Source: Nocardioides sp. GY 10113
GTDB taxonomy: Bacteria; Actinomycetota; Actinomycetes; Propionibacteriales; Nocardioidaceae
Length of the DNA stretch: 64,000 nt
Assembly: GCF_004919105.1 (NCBI RefSeq)
Contig: NZ_STGK01000006.1
Coordinates: forward strand, 62,001 to 126,000
Reading direction: 5' to 3'
Below the pieces are notes generated by a model that saw only the letters and a program-made list of their open reading frames with translations, was not told the origin of the DNA and did no database searches. Shown here piece by piece: positions 40,132-48,649 of this stretch (position 1 is the stretch's first letter; each line of letters begins with the position of its first letter). A program made the position numbers and the translations under genes.

Positions 40132-41750
40132 GTCCACTCCGCAATCACTCGCACGACGCCGCGCCGCTCGCCGGCCGGCTCCGCCTCGGTGTCGTCCCCG
40201 ATCGGGAGCACCTCCTCGACCGAGAGCACCGTGCCCCCGGCCTCCGTCACCAGCGCCTCGACCTCCGCGGCCGGCACCGGGTGCTGACCGGGGCCGCCCT
40301 GACCAGCACCGTCACCGGGACCGGTCCGGAACTCAGCATAGAGTCGCCCGCCGCCGCGCAGCGCCATCGAGGCGAAGCGGCAGAGGTTGGCCCGGCCCGA
40401 CGCGCTGGTCGCGTCCAGCACGTGCCGGGCCAGCATCGCCGTCGGTCCCGGCTCGCGGCTGACCCGGGCGCCCGCGCCGAGGACGGACCGCAGCTCGGTC
40501 AGGTTCAGCGGCCGCAGCGTGAGGTCGTGCCCGCGCCGCTCGGCGCGACGCTGCGCCGCGCGACCGGCCCGCGCGACGTAGTCGTAGCCGACCACCGAGC
40601 GCCCCTGCGCGGCCAGCCAGGCCAGGTCGCGGCCGTCGCCGATGCCGACCTCGAGCACCCGCGTCCCGGGCGGCTCGTTCCGGTGCAGCCAGCGGGCCAG
40701 GGACGACGGGCGCCGGGCACCGGGCGGGCGTCCCGCCAGCTCGCGCTCCCAGTCGCCGCGGTACGGCGCCGTGCCGCGGAACCACGCGTCGAGGCGGGCC
40801 GCGACGTCCGGCGGCGTGCTGAACTGGAAGGCGGGGTCCGGCGTCCGCCACCCGGGGCCGTAGGAGGCCTCGAGGACCTTCTCGGGACGCGCGGGGGCGG
40901 GGAACTCGCGGCCGGCGATGCGGCAGGTCGTGTACGGGACCAGCCACTCCTCGCGGAAGTCGGTGCCGACCTCCCCCATCAGGTAGAACCGCCCCTGGTC
41001 GAAGAATCCGGCGAACAGGTCCAGGCCGCGGCGCGAGCCGTCGCTCTCGACGACCTGGATCCGGAAGGCGGCGCCGCTGTAGCGGTAGGTCTCGAAGCCG
41101 CGCCGGTTGAGCAGCCGCTGGAGCGCGAACGACTCCCGCGCGACGTCGACCGGCGTGCTCCCCCGGGAGAGGTAGCCCAGGTCCGCGTCGGAGTCGTGCC
41201 CGATCAGGTCCTGCTCGCGCACCGCGCCCAGCAGTGTCCCCCAGGCCGGGAACGCCACCACGTCGGCCTCGGCGAGGACCGCGACGACCTGCTCCATCGC
41301 GTCCAGCAGCGGAGCCCGCTGGTCCTCGGAGCGGCCCGAGAACGTGGGGCTGAACCGCCCGGACTTGTCGAGGCTCACCTCGACGCCCTTGCTGCTCACG
41401 AAGGCGACGCGGCCCTCGCCGGCACCGAACGTCAGCTCCCGATCGTGCAGGCACTCGTCGGCGACGTGGTCGACCACGCTCACCCGTGCCGCGCCGTCCA
41501 GGAAGCGCCGCATGCGCTCGGGCCACGCGACGAACCGGCGGAGCCCGCCCGCCGGCGTCGTGTCGCGGACCGCCCAGAACGACCAGATCCGGCGGCCGTC
41601 GAAGAGCACGTCCAGGGCGCGATCCGGGCCGCGCACCGTCAGCGCGATGCCCGCCTCGTCGACCCCGCGGACGGTCACCCGGGCGCCGAGCCGCCGGGCG
41701 AGGCGGTTCGGGACGGCGGGGAGAACGCCGCCGTACGCCTGTGACGCCAC
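40128..41750 (-). CDS. LicD-like nucleotidyltransferase fused to a SAM methyltransferase, copy B
   Basis: A 540-residue paralogue of the protein at 24012. The same parts appear in order: DGRRIWSF in the N-terminal domain (51-58), GTLLGAVRE (171-179) and HDSDADLG (185-192) of the LicD fold, FPAPARPEKVLEASYGPGW, then a methyltransferase with VLEVGIGDGRD (365-375). Its glycine motif is less typical than in copy A. GTG 41750 has GAGGAGG 9 bases upstream. Likely role: adding a phospho-linked substituent to a surface polymer and methylating it. It leads the three-gene module LicD-coiled-coil-sulfotransferase 5. Confidence 0.84.
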   Translation of the reverse strand: MASQAYGGVLPAVPNRLARRLGARVTVRGVDEAGIALTVRGPDRALDVLFDGRRIWSFWAVRDTTPAGGLRRFVAWPERMRRFLDGAARVSVVDHVADECLHDRELTFGAGEGRVAFVSSKGVEVSLDKSGRFSPTFSGRSEDQRAPLLDAMEQVVAVLAEADVVAFPAWGTLLGAVREQDLIGHDSDADLGYLSRGSTPVDVARESFALQRLLNRRGFETYRYSGAAFRIQVVESDGSRRGLDLFAGFFDQGRFYLMGEVGTDFREEWLVPYTTCRIAGREFPAPARPEKVLEASYGPGWRTPDPAFQFSTPPDVAARLDAWFRGTAPYRGDWERELAGRPPGARRPSSLARWLHRNEPPGTRVLEVGIGDGRDLAWLAAQGRSVVGYDYVARAGRAAQRRAERRGHDLTLRPLNLTELRSVLGAGARVSREPGPTAMLARHVLDATSASGRANLCRFASMALRGGGRLYAEFRTGPGDGAGQGGPGQHPVPAAEVEALVTEAGGTVLSVEEVLPIGDDTEAEPAGERRGVVRVIAEWT

Positions 41751-41941
41751 GGCCCACGACCTCCTCGACCCGTCCGGTGAACGCGGTCCGCCGACCTTGC
41801 TGGTCCCGCCGCACCGCGGCGCCACGATAACCGACGCGCTCCGCCCGCCGGGTCGCAGCCGCACCACGACACGGTGGCGAGGTGGTCCGCACCCGTCGCG
41901 GCTGCCGACCCCCGAGCCACCCACCCGATACCGTTCGGGCT

Positions 41942-43201
41942 GTGAGTGCCACCCCGTCGCGTGTCTACGTCGCCCGGCTGGTGGGCCTTCCGATCTTCGA
42001 CCCCCAGGGCGACCAGGTCGGCAAGGTCCGCGACGTCGTGGTGACCCTGCGCACCGAGGGCGCGCAGCCCCGGGTCCTGGGTCTGGTCGCGGAGGTCTTC
42101 GGGCGACGGCGGATCTTCGTGCCGATGACGCGGGTCACCAACATCGACAGCGGGCAGGTGTACACCACCGGGCTGCTCAACATGCGCCGCTTCGAGCAGC
42201 GGACCACCGAGACGCTGGTGATCGGCCAGATGCTCGACCGCACCGTCACCATCACCGGCAGCCAGATCACCGGATCGGTCTACGACGTGGCGATGGAGCG
42301 CTCCCGCACCCGCGACTGGGTGCTGAGCCGGGTCGCGGTGCGCGAGCCCAGCAAGGGCTTCCGGCGTCGCGGGCAGACCCACGTCGTGGAGTGGAACGAG
42401 GTGCAGGGCCTGGCCGGGCGCGACGAGCACCAGGGCGCCACGCACCTGGTCGCCGCGCTCAACGACATGCGCCCCGCCGACGCGGCGAGCATCCTGCACG
42501 ACCTTCCTCCCGAGCGTCGTACCGCGGTGGCGCTCGCGCTGGACGACGAGCGGCTCGCCGACGTGCTCGAGGAGCTGCCCGAGGAGGACCAGGTCGAGAT
42601 CCTGGAGGGCCTGGACTCCGAGCGCGCCGCCGACGTGCTCGAGGAGATGTCGGCCGACGACGCCGCCGACCTCGTCGCCGACCTGCCGCCGGAGACGCAG
42701 GAGATCCTGCTCCGGCTGATGGAGCCCGAGGAGGCCGAGGACGTCCGGCGGCTGATGATGTACGTCGAGAACACCGCCGGCGCGATGATGACGCCCGAGC
42801 CCGTGATCCTCGGGCCCGACGCGACCGTCGCGGACGCCCTCGCCCACGTGCGCAACCCGGACCTGACGCCGTCGCTGGCCGCGATGGTGTACGTGTGCCG
42901 GCCGCCGCTGGAGCCGCCCACCGGCAAGCTGATCGGCATCGCCCACATCCAGCGCCTGCTGCGCGAGCCCCCGTCGACCCTGGTGGCCGGGGCGCTCGAC
43001 GAGTCGCTGGAGCCTCTCCCCCCGGAGGCGACCATCGATGAGGTCGCCGCCCACCTGGCCACCTACAACATGGTGGCCGCTCCGGTGGTCGACGAGAACG
43101 GCCGCCTGCTCGGGGCCGTCGCCGTCGACGACCTGCTCGACCACATGCTGCCCGCCAACTGGCGCGAGCGGCAGCCGCGAGAGGAGTCCCGCCGTGTCTG
43201 A
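41942..43201 (+). CDS. MgtE N-terminal/CBS-domain protein without the Mg channel
   Basis: A 419-residue cytoplasmic protein. An N-terminal PRC-barrel-like part (VYVARLVGLPIFDPQGDQVG) is followed by helical MgtE-N repeats (LHDLPPERRTAVALALDDER, VLEELPEEDQVEILEGLDSE) and a pair of CBS domains ending LLDHMLP. The MgtE transmembrane channel domain is absent. This short form next to DUF1003 and mrp genes is a usual actinobacterial arrangement, so it is not a truncated pseudogene. It may sense Mg or nucleotides. GTG 41942 is the start; the DUF1003 gene overlaps its end. Confidence 0.87.
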   Translation: MSATPSRVYVARLVGLPIFDPQGDQVGKVRDVVVTLRTEGAQPRVLGLVAEVFGRRRIFVPMTRVTNIDSGQVYTTGLLNMRRFEQRTTETLVIGQMLDRTVTITGSQITGSVYDVAMERSRTRDWVLSRVAVREPSKGFRRRGQTHVVEWNEVQGLAGRDEHQGATHLVAALNDMRPADAASILHDLPPERRTAVALALDDERLADVLEELPEEDQVEILEGLDSERAADVLEEMSADDAADLVADLPPETQEILLRLMEPEEAEDVRRLMMYVENTAGAMMTPEPVILGPDATVADALAHVRNPDLTPSLAAMVYVCRPPLEPPTGKLIGIAHIQRLLREPPSTLVAGALDESLEPLPPEATIDEVAAHLATYNMVAAPVVDENGRLLGAVAVDDLLDHMLPANWRERQPREESRRV

Positions 43202-43772
43202 GACGCGCCGCGCGGAGCGGCTCGACACCCCGACCGCCGCCCACCGCCAGCTGGTCCGCCGCCCCTCCTACAACTCCGACGCGTTCGGGGTGTTCGCCGA
43301 GCAGTTCGCCCGGTTCATGGGCACCGCGACGTTCCTGCTGTGGATGACGGTCTTCGTCGCGATCTGGATCGGCTGGAACGCGCTCGCGCCGGGTGAGGCC
43401 CGCTGGGACGACTACCCCTACATCTTCCTGACGCTCATGCTGAGCCTCCAGGCGTCGTACGCCGCACCCCTGATCCTGCTCGCGCAGAACCGCCAGGAGG
43501 CCAGGGATCGGGTGATCGCCGAGCAGGACCGGCAGGCCGACGCTCGGGCGCACGCCGACATGGAGTTCCTGGCCAGGGAGGTCGCCTCGCTGCGGATGTC
43601 CGTGGGCGAGATGGCCACCCGGGACTACCTGCGCTCCGAGCTCAAGTCGCTGCTCGCCGAGCTGGACGAGCGCGCCGAGCTGCGCGCCGAGCACAGGACG
43701 GAGGCCGACCGGGCCCGGGGTGCCACGTCTCACGGCGACGGCGCCGACGGACGTTCGCCAGGCACTGCCTAG
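43194..43772 (+). CDS. DUF1003 membrane protein
   Basis: A 192-residue protein with two membrane helices (ATFLLWMTVFVAIWIGWNAL and IFLTLMLSLQASYAAPLILL) and the family segment LAQNRQEARDRV leading into a coiled coil. GTG 43194 has GAGGAG 7 bases upstream and overlaps the MgtE-like stop by 8 bases, so the two are translated together and may form a complex. The C-terminus is a charged, disordered tail. Confidence 0.9.
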   Translation: MSETRRAERLDTPTAAHRQLVRRPSYNSDAFGVFAEQFARFMGTATFLLWMTVFVAIWIGWNALAPGEARWDDYPYIFLTLMLSLQASYAAPLILLAQNRQEARDRVIAEQDRQADARAHADMEFLAREVASLRMSVGEMATRDYLRSELKSLLAELDERAELRAEHRTEADRARGATSHGDGADGRSPGTA

Positions 43773-43775
43773 ACT
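43770..43775 (+). promoter_or_regulatory. -10 element of a leaderless promoter (mrp)
   Basis: TAGACT, whose first three bases are also the DUF1003 stop codon, ends 7 bases before the mrp GTG. mrp can thus be expressed without the upstream pair. Confidence 0.5.
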
Positions 43776-43782
43776 CTGGGGC

Positions 43783-44958
43783 GTGAGTACGTCCCACGCC
43801 GTCCCCTCCGTCGAGCAGGTCACCGCCGCGCTGGCGACCGTCAACGACCCCGAGATCAAGCGACCGATCACCGACCTCGGCATGGTCGAGTCGGTCGTGG
43901 TGGGCGAGGACGGCGTCGTCGACGTGCGCGTGCTGCTGACGGTCGCCGGGTGCCCGCTCAAGGACACCATCAACCGGGACGTCACGGCCGCGGTGCACGG
44001 GCTGGACGGCGTCAGCGACGTGCGGATCGACCTCGGCGTGATGAGCGCCGAGCAGCGCTCCGGCCTGCACGAGCAGCTGCGCGGCGGCCAGGCGCAGCGG
44101 GAGATCCCGTTCGCCCAGCCCGGGTCGCTGACCAAGGTCTTCGCGATCGCCTCCGGCAAGGGCGGCGTCGGCAAGTCCTCGGTCACCGTGAACCTGGCGA
44201 TCGCGCTGGCCAAGGCCGGGCGCAAGGTGGGCCTGGTCGACGCCGACATCTACGGCCACTCGGTGCCGGCGATGCTCGGCGTCGCCGACGCCCGACCGAC
44301 CCAGGTCGATGACCTGATCATGCCCGTGCCGACCCCCTCGGGCGTCTCGGTGATCTCGATCGGCATGCTCAAGCCGCGACGCGACCAGGTCGTCGCCTGG
44401 CGCGGACCGATGCTCGACCGAGCACTGGTGCAGATGCTGGCCGACGTCTACTGGGGCGACCTCGACGTGCTGCTGCTGGACCTGCCCCCGGGCACCGGCG
44501 ACATCGCGATCTCGATGGGCCAGCACCTGCCCGGCGCGGAGGTGGTCGTGGTGACCACGCCGCAGGAGGCCGCCGCCGAGGTGGCCGAGCGCGCCGGCAC
44601 GATGGCCTCGATGATGCACCAGCGCGTCGTCGGCGTGGTCGAGAACATGAGCTACCTGCCCTGCCCCCACTGCGCCGAGGAGGGCACGGACCACCGCCTC
44701 GAGGTGTTCGGCACCGGCGGCGGCGACCGGGTCGCGGAGACGCTCTCGGCGCGCTTCGGCTACGACGTGCCGCTGCTCGGGCGGATCCCGTTGGACCTCG
44801 CGCTGCGCGAGGGCGGCGACGCCGGCAAGCCGATCGTCGACGCCGACCCCGCCGCACCGGGCGCCGTCGCGCTCTCCGCGATCGCCGAGCGCCTCGGCGG
44901 GCGTGGCCGCGGGCTGGCCGGGATGCAGCTCGGCCTGACCCCGAGCAACCGGTTCTGA
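43783..44958 (+). CDS. mrp: Mrp/ApbC-type iron-sulfur cluster carrier ATPase
   Basis: A 391-residue protein of the Mrp/NBP35 family. An N-terminal MIP18-like domain (VNDPEIKRPITDLGMVESV, AGCPLKD) precedes a P-loop ATPase with IASGKGGVGKSSVTVNLA (deviant Walker A with two lysines), LLDLPPGTGD and the CxxC pair CPHC, which holds the bridging iron-sulfur cluster. It delivers clusters to target proteins in the cytoplasm. GTG start, leaderless-type promoter. tatB follows after 35 bases. Confidence 0.93.
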   Translation: MSTSHAVPSVEQVTAALATVNDPEIKRPITDLGMVESVVVGEDGVVDVRVLLTVAGCPLKDTINRDVTAAVHGLDGVSDVRIDLGVMSAEQRSGLHEQLRGGQAQREIPFAQPGSLTKVFAIASGKGGVGKSSVTVNLAIALAKAGRKVGLVDADIYGHSVPAMLGVADARPTQVDDLIMPVPTPSGVSVISIGMLKPRRDQVVAWRGPMLDRALVQMLADVYWGDLDVLLLDLPPGTGDIAISMGQHLPGAEVVVVTTPQEAAAEVAERAGTMASMMHQRVVGVVENMSYLPCPHCAEEGTDHRLEVFGTGGGDRVAETLSARFGYDVPLLGRIPLDLALREGGDAGKPIVDADPAAPGAVALSAIAERLGGRGRGLAGMQLGLTPSNRF

Positions 44959-44993
44959 GCCGGTCCCAGGCAGAGGACCGAGGGGGCAGGGAC

Positions 44994-45329
44994 GTGTTCG
45001 GCATCGGCTTCGGCGAGCTTCTCGTCATCGCCTTCGTCGCCGTCGTGGTCTTCGGGCCGGACCGGCTCCCCGGCCTCGCCCGCCAGGCGGGTCAGCTGGT
45101 GCGCCAGGTGCGTCGCTTCGCCGACAGCGCGCGCGACGAGCTGCGTGCCGAGCTCGGGCCCGAGTACGCCGACCTGGAGCTGCGTGACCTCGACCCCCGG
45201 CAGATCGTGCGCAAGCACATCACGGAGGCGATGGCCGACGACGAGGGCAACGGGGCCGGGCCCGCGGTGCGGGTCGCGGAGACACTGCCCGCGGGTGAGC
45301 GGCCGCCGTTCGACGACGAGGCCACCTAA
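44994..45329 (+). CDS. tatB: Twin-arginine translocase subunit TatB
   Basis: A 111-residue protein. The single N-terminal membrane helix GFGELLVIAFVAVVVFGPDR with the conserved glutamate and FGP hinge, then the amphipathic helix LARQAGQLVRQVRRFADSAR and a charged tail, are TatB hallmarks. It recognises twin-arginine signal peptides together with TatC. GTG 44994 follows a GAGGGGG sequence. The amidase at 60896 carries a twin-arginine signal and is a likely client. Confidence 0.92.
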   Translation: MFGIGFGELLVIAFVAVVVFGPDRLPGLARQAGQLVRQVRRFADSARDELRAELGPEYADLELRDLDPRQIVRKHITEAMADDEGNGAGPAVRVAETLPAGERPPFDDEAT

Positions 45330-45424
45330 CGGCCCGACGTGGGGTTTGTGGCGGCCCGACGTGGGGTTTGTGGCGGCGCTGTGGGCCGCCACAACGCCCA
45401 AGCGGGCCCGCCACAACGCCCAAG
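45330..45424. repeat. Direct and inverted repeats in the tatB tail-to-tail gap
   Basis: A 22-bp unit starting cggcccgacgtgggg occurs twice in a row (45330-45351, 45352-45373). It is followed by two inverted relatives of 17 bp, ccgccacaacgcccaag (45386-45402, 45408-45424). Ten-base perfect arms (45368-45377 with 45385-45394) form a hairpin with a 7-base loop that probably terminates both convergent genes. Confidence 0.75.
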
Positions 45425-45432
45425 TCGGCGGG

Positions 45433-45969
45433 TCAGCCGCCGCTCTGCGCCGCGGCGAGCGCGGAGAACGCGACCAGGACCATTCGCCGATCCTCGCCGG
45501 CCGCGACCTCGCAGAAGTCCTTGCCCACGCGGCGCACCGTGCCGTCGTACCGGCTCCCGTCGCGCAGGTGCAGCACGCAGCGCTCGCCGACATCGGCCAG
45601 CCGACGCAGCGCCGAGCCCAGCCCCAGCCGGGACAGCGGCGACCAGGCCAGGTCCGGGATGGCCCGGACCGAGGCGCCCTCCACCGACGCCACCGCGTCG
45701 GCGTTGACCACCCAGTCATGGTCGCCGGAGGAGACCAGGAGCCAGCCGTCGGAGACCCGCTGCAGGGTCCCGGCGAGGTGACCGACGCCGACGACGCCCA
45801 GCGTCACCTCGCCACCGACGGTGGCCATCAGTCGTCCGGAGAGGGAGACCTGCTGGTACTCCGCCCGGCTCCGGTCGGCGATCTCGGCATCCCGGTCGGC
45901 CGCGGCGAGGGAACCCGCCTGGTGCTCGAGGTCGTCGAACAGCGCGAAGAGATCGTCCTCCCAACCCAT
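45433..45969 (-). CDS. Conserved actinobacterial protein of unknown function
   Basis: A 178-residue protein starting MGWEDDLFALFDDLEHQA, with an acidic helical N-terminus and then two small beta-rich repeats (VTLGVVGVGHLAGTLQRVSD; CVLHLRDGSRYDGTVRRVGK) that look like SH3/Sm-like barrels. Proteins of this plan are common beside Mrp/TatB genes of actinobacteria, but I know no function. It is transcribed toward tatB. Confidence 0.75.
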   Translation of the reverse strand: MGWEDDLFALFDDLEHQAGSLAAADRDAEIADRSRAEYQQVSLSGRLMATVGGEVTLGVVGVGHLAGTLQRVSDGWLLVSSGDHDWVVNADAVASVEGASVRAIPDLAWSPLSRLGLGSALRRLADVGERCVLHLRDGSRYDGTVRRVGKDFCEVAAGEDRRMVLVAFSALAAAQSGG

Positions 45970-46030
45970 GGGTCCACCATCGCAGACTGCGCCGGATTCC
46001 CGCAGTCGAGGGGCCGTGTCGCGGGCTCGG

Positions 46031-46621
46031 TCAGGCCTCCAGGCCGAGGTAGCCACCCAGCAGCCGACGCACCCGCGACAGCACCACCTCGCGGGGAGCG
46101 CCGCCGGCTCCGGGGTGGCCGATCTCCTGCGCGGCGCGCACGATCACGGCGTCGACCAGGGCAGCCATCGGGTCGGGCTCGGACTCCCCCAGGTCGGCCA
46201 GGGCCTCGCGCAGCGGCACCTGCAGGCCCGCGTGGAACTCCTGCATCGGCCCGCGCAGCACCTCGGGGCCGACCACCCGGGTCAGCGTCCGCGCCAGTAC
46301 CTGCTCCCTGCTCGAGAAGAGGTCCACGGTGGCCTCCACGTAGGCCCAGACCCGCAGCGCCGGCGTCTGCTCGGCCGCGACCCGCGCCCGCACCTGGCCG
46401 GACCAGTCCGGGAAGACGTCGGCCACCACCGCCGCGAGCAGCTCGTCGGCCGAGGCGAAGTACTGGTAGACGCTGGTCCTCGCCAGCTTCGCCCGGGCGC
46501 CGACGGCCGCCATCGACGGCACGTCCTCGGTCTCCGCGAGCAGCGCCCGGGCAGCGTCCAGGAGGGCCCGACGTTGGCGGGCGTGGTGCTCCGCCACCGT
46601 CGGTGCGTCGATGCGGGGCAC
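46031..46621 (-). CDS. TetR-family regulator
   Basis: A 196-residue TetR protein: helix-turn-helix at residues 15-60 (ARALLAETEDVPSMAAVGAR, ARTSVYQYFASADELLA), then an alpha-helical ligand domain. AAGGAGGG precedes the GTG. It lies 40 bases after the ABC ATPase gene on the same strand, so permease, ATPase and regulator form one operon. Two palindromes before the permease are its likely operators, giving autoregulation of an exporter or envelope transporter. Confidence 0.9.
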   Translation of the reverse strand: MPRIDAPTVAEHHARQRRALLDAARALLAETEDVPSMAAVGARAKLARTSVYQYFASADELLAAVVADVFPDWSGQVRARVAAEQTPALRVWAYVEATVDLFSSREQVLARTLTRVVGPEVLRGPMQEFHAGLQVPLREALADLGESEPDPMAALVDAVIVRAAQEIGHPGAGGAPREVVLSRVRRLLGGYLGLEA

Positions 46622-46661
46622 TCAGGCCCTCCTTCCCGGTCGGTGGTCACCGGGTGCCGCG

Positions 46662-47348
46662 TCAGGTCGCCATCGCCGCCAGGCGGCCGTCGATCATCTC
46701 CAACACCCGATCGCAATGATGCAGTACGTCGTGGTCGTGGGTGACCATCACCGTCGCCACGCCGTGCTCGCGCGTCTCGCGGGCGAGCAGCGCGACCACG
46801 TCCTGGCTGCGCTGCCGGTCCAGGGCGGCGGTGGGCTCGTCGACCAGCAGCAGCTCCGGGCGGGTCACCAGCGCGCGGGCGATGCCCACCCGCTGGCGCT
46901 CGCCGCCGGAGAGCTGGTGCGGGCGACGATCGGCCTTGTGGTCCATGCCGACCTCGGCCAGGAGCGCGAGCGGATCGCGCGGCTCGGCGACCTTGCCGAA
47001 CGTGAGCGGCAGCCGCACCTGGTCGACGGCGGTCAGCGCCGGGACCAGGTTGCCGCTCTGGAAGACGTAACCGATCCTCTGGCGGCGCAGCGCGGTGAGC
47101 TGGCGCCGGCCGGCGGTCGTCAGGTCCTCACCGCCGATCCGCACCCTGCCGGAGGTCGGCGTGGTGAGCGCGCCGGCGACGGCGAGCAGGCTCGACTTGC
47201 CGGAGCCCGAGGGACCGACGACCGCGACCAGCTCGCCGGCCGCGACGTCGAGGTCGACGTGGTCCAGGGCGGTGACGGTCTCCTCGCCGTCGCCGTGCAG
47301 GAGGGTGACGTCGGCGAGGGAGAGCACGGGGCGAACGGTCGCGGTCAT
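46662..47348 (-). CDS. ABC transporter ATP-binding protein (MacB/LolD type)
   Basis: A 228-residue ATPase with all motifs: Walker A GPSGSGKSS, Q-loop YVFQSGNLVPAL, signature LSGGERQRVGIARAL, Walker B LLLVDEPTAALD and the switch histidine in VTHD. The NLVPALTAVDQVRLPL stretch is typical of the MacB/LolD group that works with FtsX-like permeases in a mechanotransmission rather than import role. Its ATG overlaps the permease stop (ATGA). Confidence 0.93.
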   Translation of the reverse strand: MTATVRPVLSLADVTLLHGDGEETVTALDHVDLDVAAGELVAVVGPSGSGKSSLLAVAGALTTPTSGRVRIGGEDLTTAGRRQLTALRRQRIGYVFQSGNLVPALTAVDQVRLPLTFGKVAEPRDPLALLAEVGMDHKADRRPHQLSGGERQRVGIARALVTRPELLLVDEPTAALDRQRSQDVVALLARETREHGVATVMVTHDHDVLHHCDRVLEMIDGRLAAMAT

Positions 47349-48475
47349 CGGCTGCCTCCCAGGGCGGCGAGCGGGTCGACCCGGGTGATCCGGAGGACGG
47401 CGACGCCGGCCCCGGCCACGCCGAGCAGGATCAGCACGGCGGTGGCGAGGGCGATCGGCCCCGCCTCGAGCGCGAACGGCATCGGGGTGGACGAGATCGC
47501 CGCACCGGCGCCGAGCCCGATCCCGACGCCGACCCCGGCGGAGGCGATCAGCAGCAGCAGCGACTGCAGGAGGCTGTCGCGCAGCAGGTACGACGTACTG
47601 GCGCCCATCGCCCGCAGCACGGCGATCTCCTGACGCCGCTGGATCGTCAGCACGGTGAAGAAGGCGCCGACCACGAGCGCTGAGATCGCGTACAGGAAGA
47701 CCTGGATCATCATCAGCGTCGAGGTCTCGGCCGTGTAGCCGGGCGAGGCGTTGTAGGACTGCTTCAGGGTCATCGACGTGGTCCCCGCCGCGCCGTCGCC
47801 GGCGGCCAGGTCCACGGACCCGCCATCGGTCGAGCCCACGCCGACGGCCGTGATCTCGTCGTAGACGTGGTCCGGCACGGCGTCGCCGGGCCGGATCCCC
47901 GCGTGGATCTCCTGCCAGGTGGCGAGCGGGAGGTAGCCGACGTCGACGTGTCCGAAGGTGTTCTGCTCGCCGAGCTCGCCGACGACGTGGAGCTCGGTGC
48001 CGGACGGCTCGAGCACGACGGTGTCGCCGATCTCGACGCCGCTCTCGATCGCGGTGGGGCTGACCACCAGGTCGTGCGCACCCGAGATCGCGTCGCCCTC
48101 GGTCGGCGTGGGGTCGAGGAAGGAGCCGACCTCCACACCGAACAGCGCGAGGTCGATCTCGACGCCGCTGCCGGTGCGGGCATTGGCGAGCGCGACGCCG
48201 AGCGGCGCCGCCTCCTCCACCCCCGGCTGGCCCTGCCAGGTCTTGACGGCGTCCGGGGAGACCACGCTCCGGGTGAACGCGGCGTCCTTGCTGACGTCCT
48301 CCTGGAACGCCAGGGACGTGACGGGCAGCCGCTGCAGGCCGGAGACGCCGTCGTTGACGAGGCCGACGGAGAGGCCGCTGAGCAGGACCATCAGGATCGC
48401 GATGAGCGCGACCACGGAGCCCATCAGGGCGAACCGCCCGCGGGCGAAGGAGAGCTCTCGGAGCGCGAGGAACAT
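47345..48475 (-). CDS. FtsX/MacB-like ABC transporter permease
   Basis: A 376-residue permease: one membrane helix near the N-terminus (FALMGSVVALIAILMVLLSG), a large extracellular domain of about 200 residues, and three C-terminal helices (FLYAISALVVGAFFTVLTIQ; LLLLIASAGVGVGIGLGAGA; IALATAVLILLGVAGAGVAV) with the FtsX loop RRQEIAVLRAMGAS. It pairs with the overlapping ATPase gene. Substrate unknown; TetR control suggests response to a small molecule or envelope stress. Confidence 0.9.
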   Translation of the reverse strand: MFLALRELSFARGRFALMGSVVALIAILMVLLSGLSVGLVNDGVSGLQRLPVTSLAFQEDVSKDAAFTRSVVSPDAVKTWQGQPGVEEAAPLGVALANARTGSGVEIDLALFGVEVGSFLDPTPTEGDAISGAHDLVVSPTAIESGVEIGDTVVLEPSGTELHVVGELGEQNTFGHVDVGYLPLATWQEIHAGIRPGDAVPDHVYDEITAVGVGSTDGGSVDLAAGDGAAGTTSMTLKQSYNASPGYTAETSTLMMIQVFLYAISALVVGAFFTVLTIQRRQEIAVLRAMGASTSYLLRDSLLQSLLLLIASAGVGVGIGLGAGAAISSTPMPFALEAGPIALATAVLILLGVAGAGVAVLRITRVDPLAALGGSR

Positions 48476-48503
48476 CGCGGCTACCGGACTGAGAACGGTT
48501 GTA

Positions 48504-48518
48504 CCGACATCATGTCGG
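48504..48518. promoter_or_regulatory. TetR operator candidate 1
   Basis: ccgacatcatgtcgg is a perfect 15-bp palindrome 28 bases upstream of the permease ATG. Operator 2 has the same ends and lies 23 bp away centre to centre. Confidence 0.72.
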
Positions 48519-48526
48519 GAACCTTA

Positions 48527-48541
48527 CCGACTGCATGTCGG
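48527..48541. promoter_or_regulatory. TetR operator candidate 2
   Basis: ccgactgcatgtcgg repeats operator 1 with one mismatched base pair. The flanks (ttaccgac / ttgtaccgac) also agree, so these are two copies of one site, most simply bound by the TetR protein encoded at the end of the operon. Confidence 0.7.
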
Positions 48542-48649
48542 CATCTTCGGGGAACCGAGCTAGACCCCTGTGCACGACCGATTGACACGCTCGCTCAACG
48601 AGTCCAATCTCAGGCAAACCAACGCAAACGCAAAGGTTGGAGTATGGGA

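Noticed and set aside
21636..41750. A recently acquired genomic island with integrase or IS ends
   Set aside because: No integrase, transposase, tRNA attachment site or flanking direct repeat was seen, and the base composition looks like the rest of the window.
41942..43201. MgtE gene apparently truncated before the channel domain
   Set aside because: The short MgtE-N/CBS form overlapping a DUF1003 gene and followed by mrp is a usual actinobacterial arrangement, with no sign of decay.
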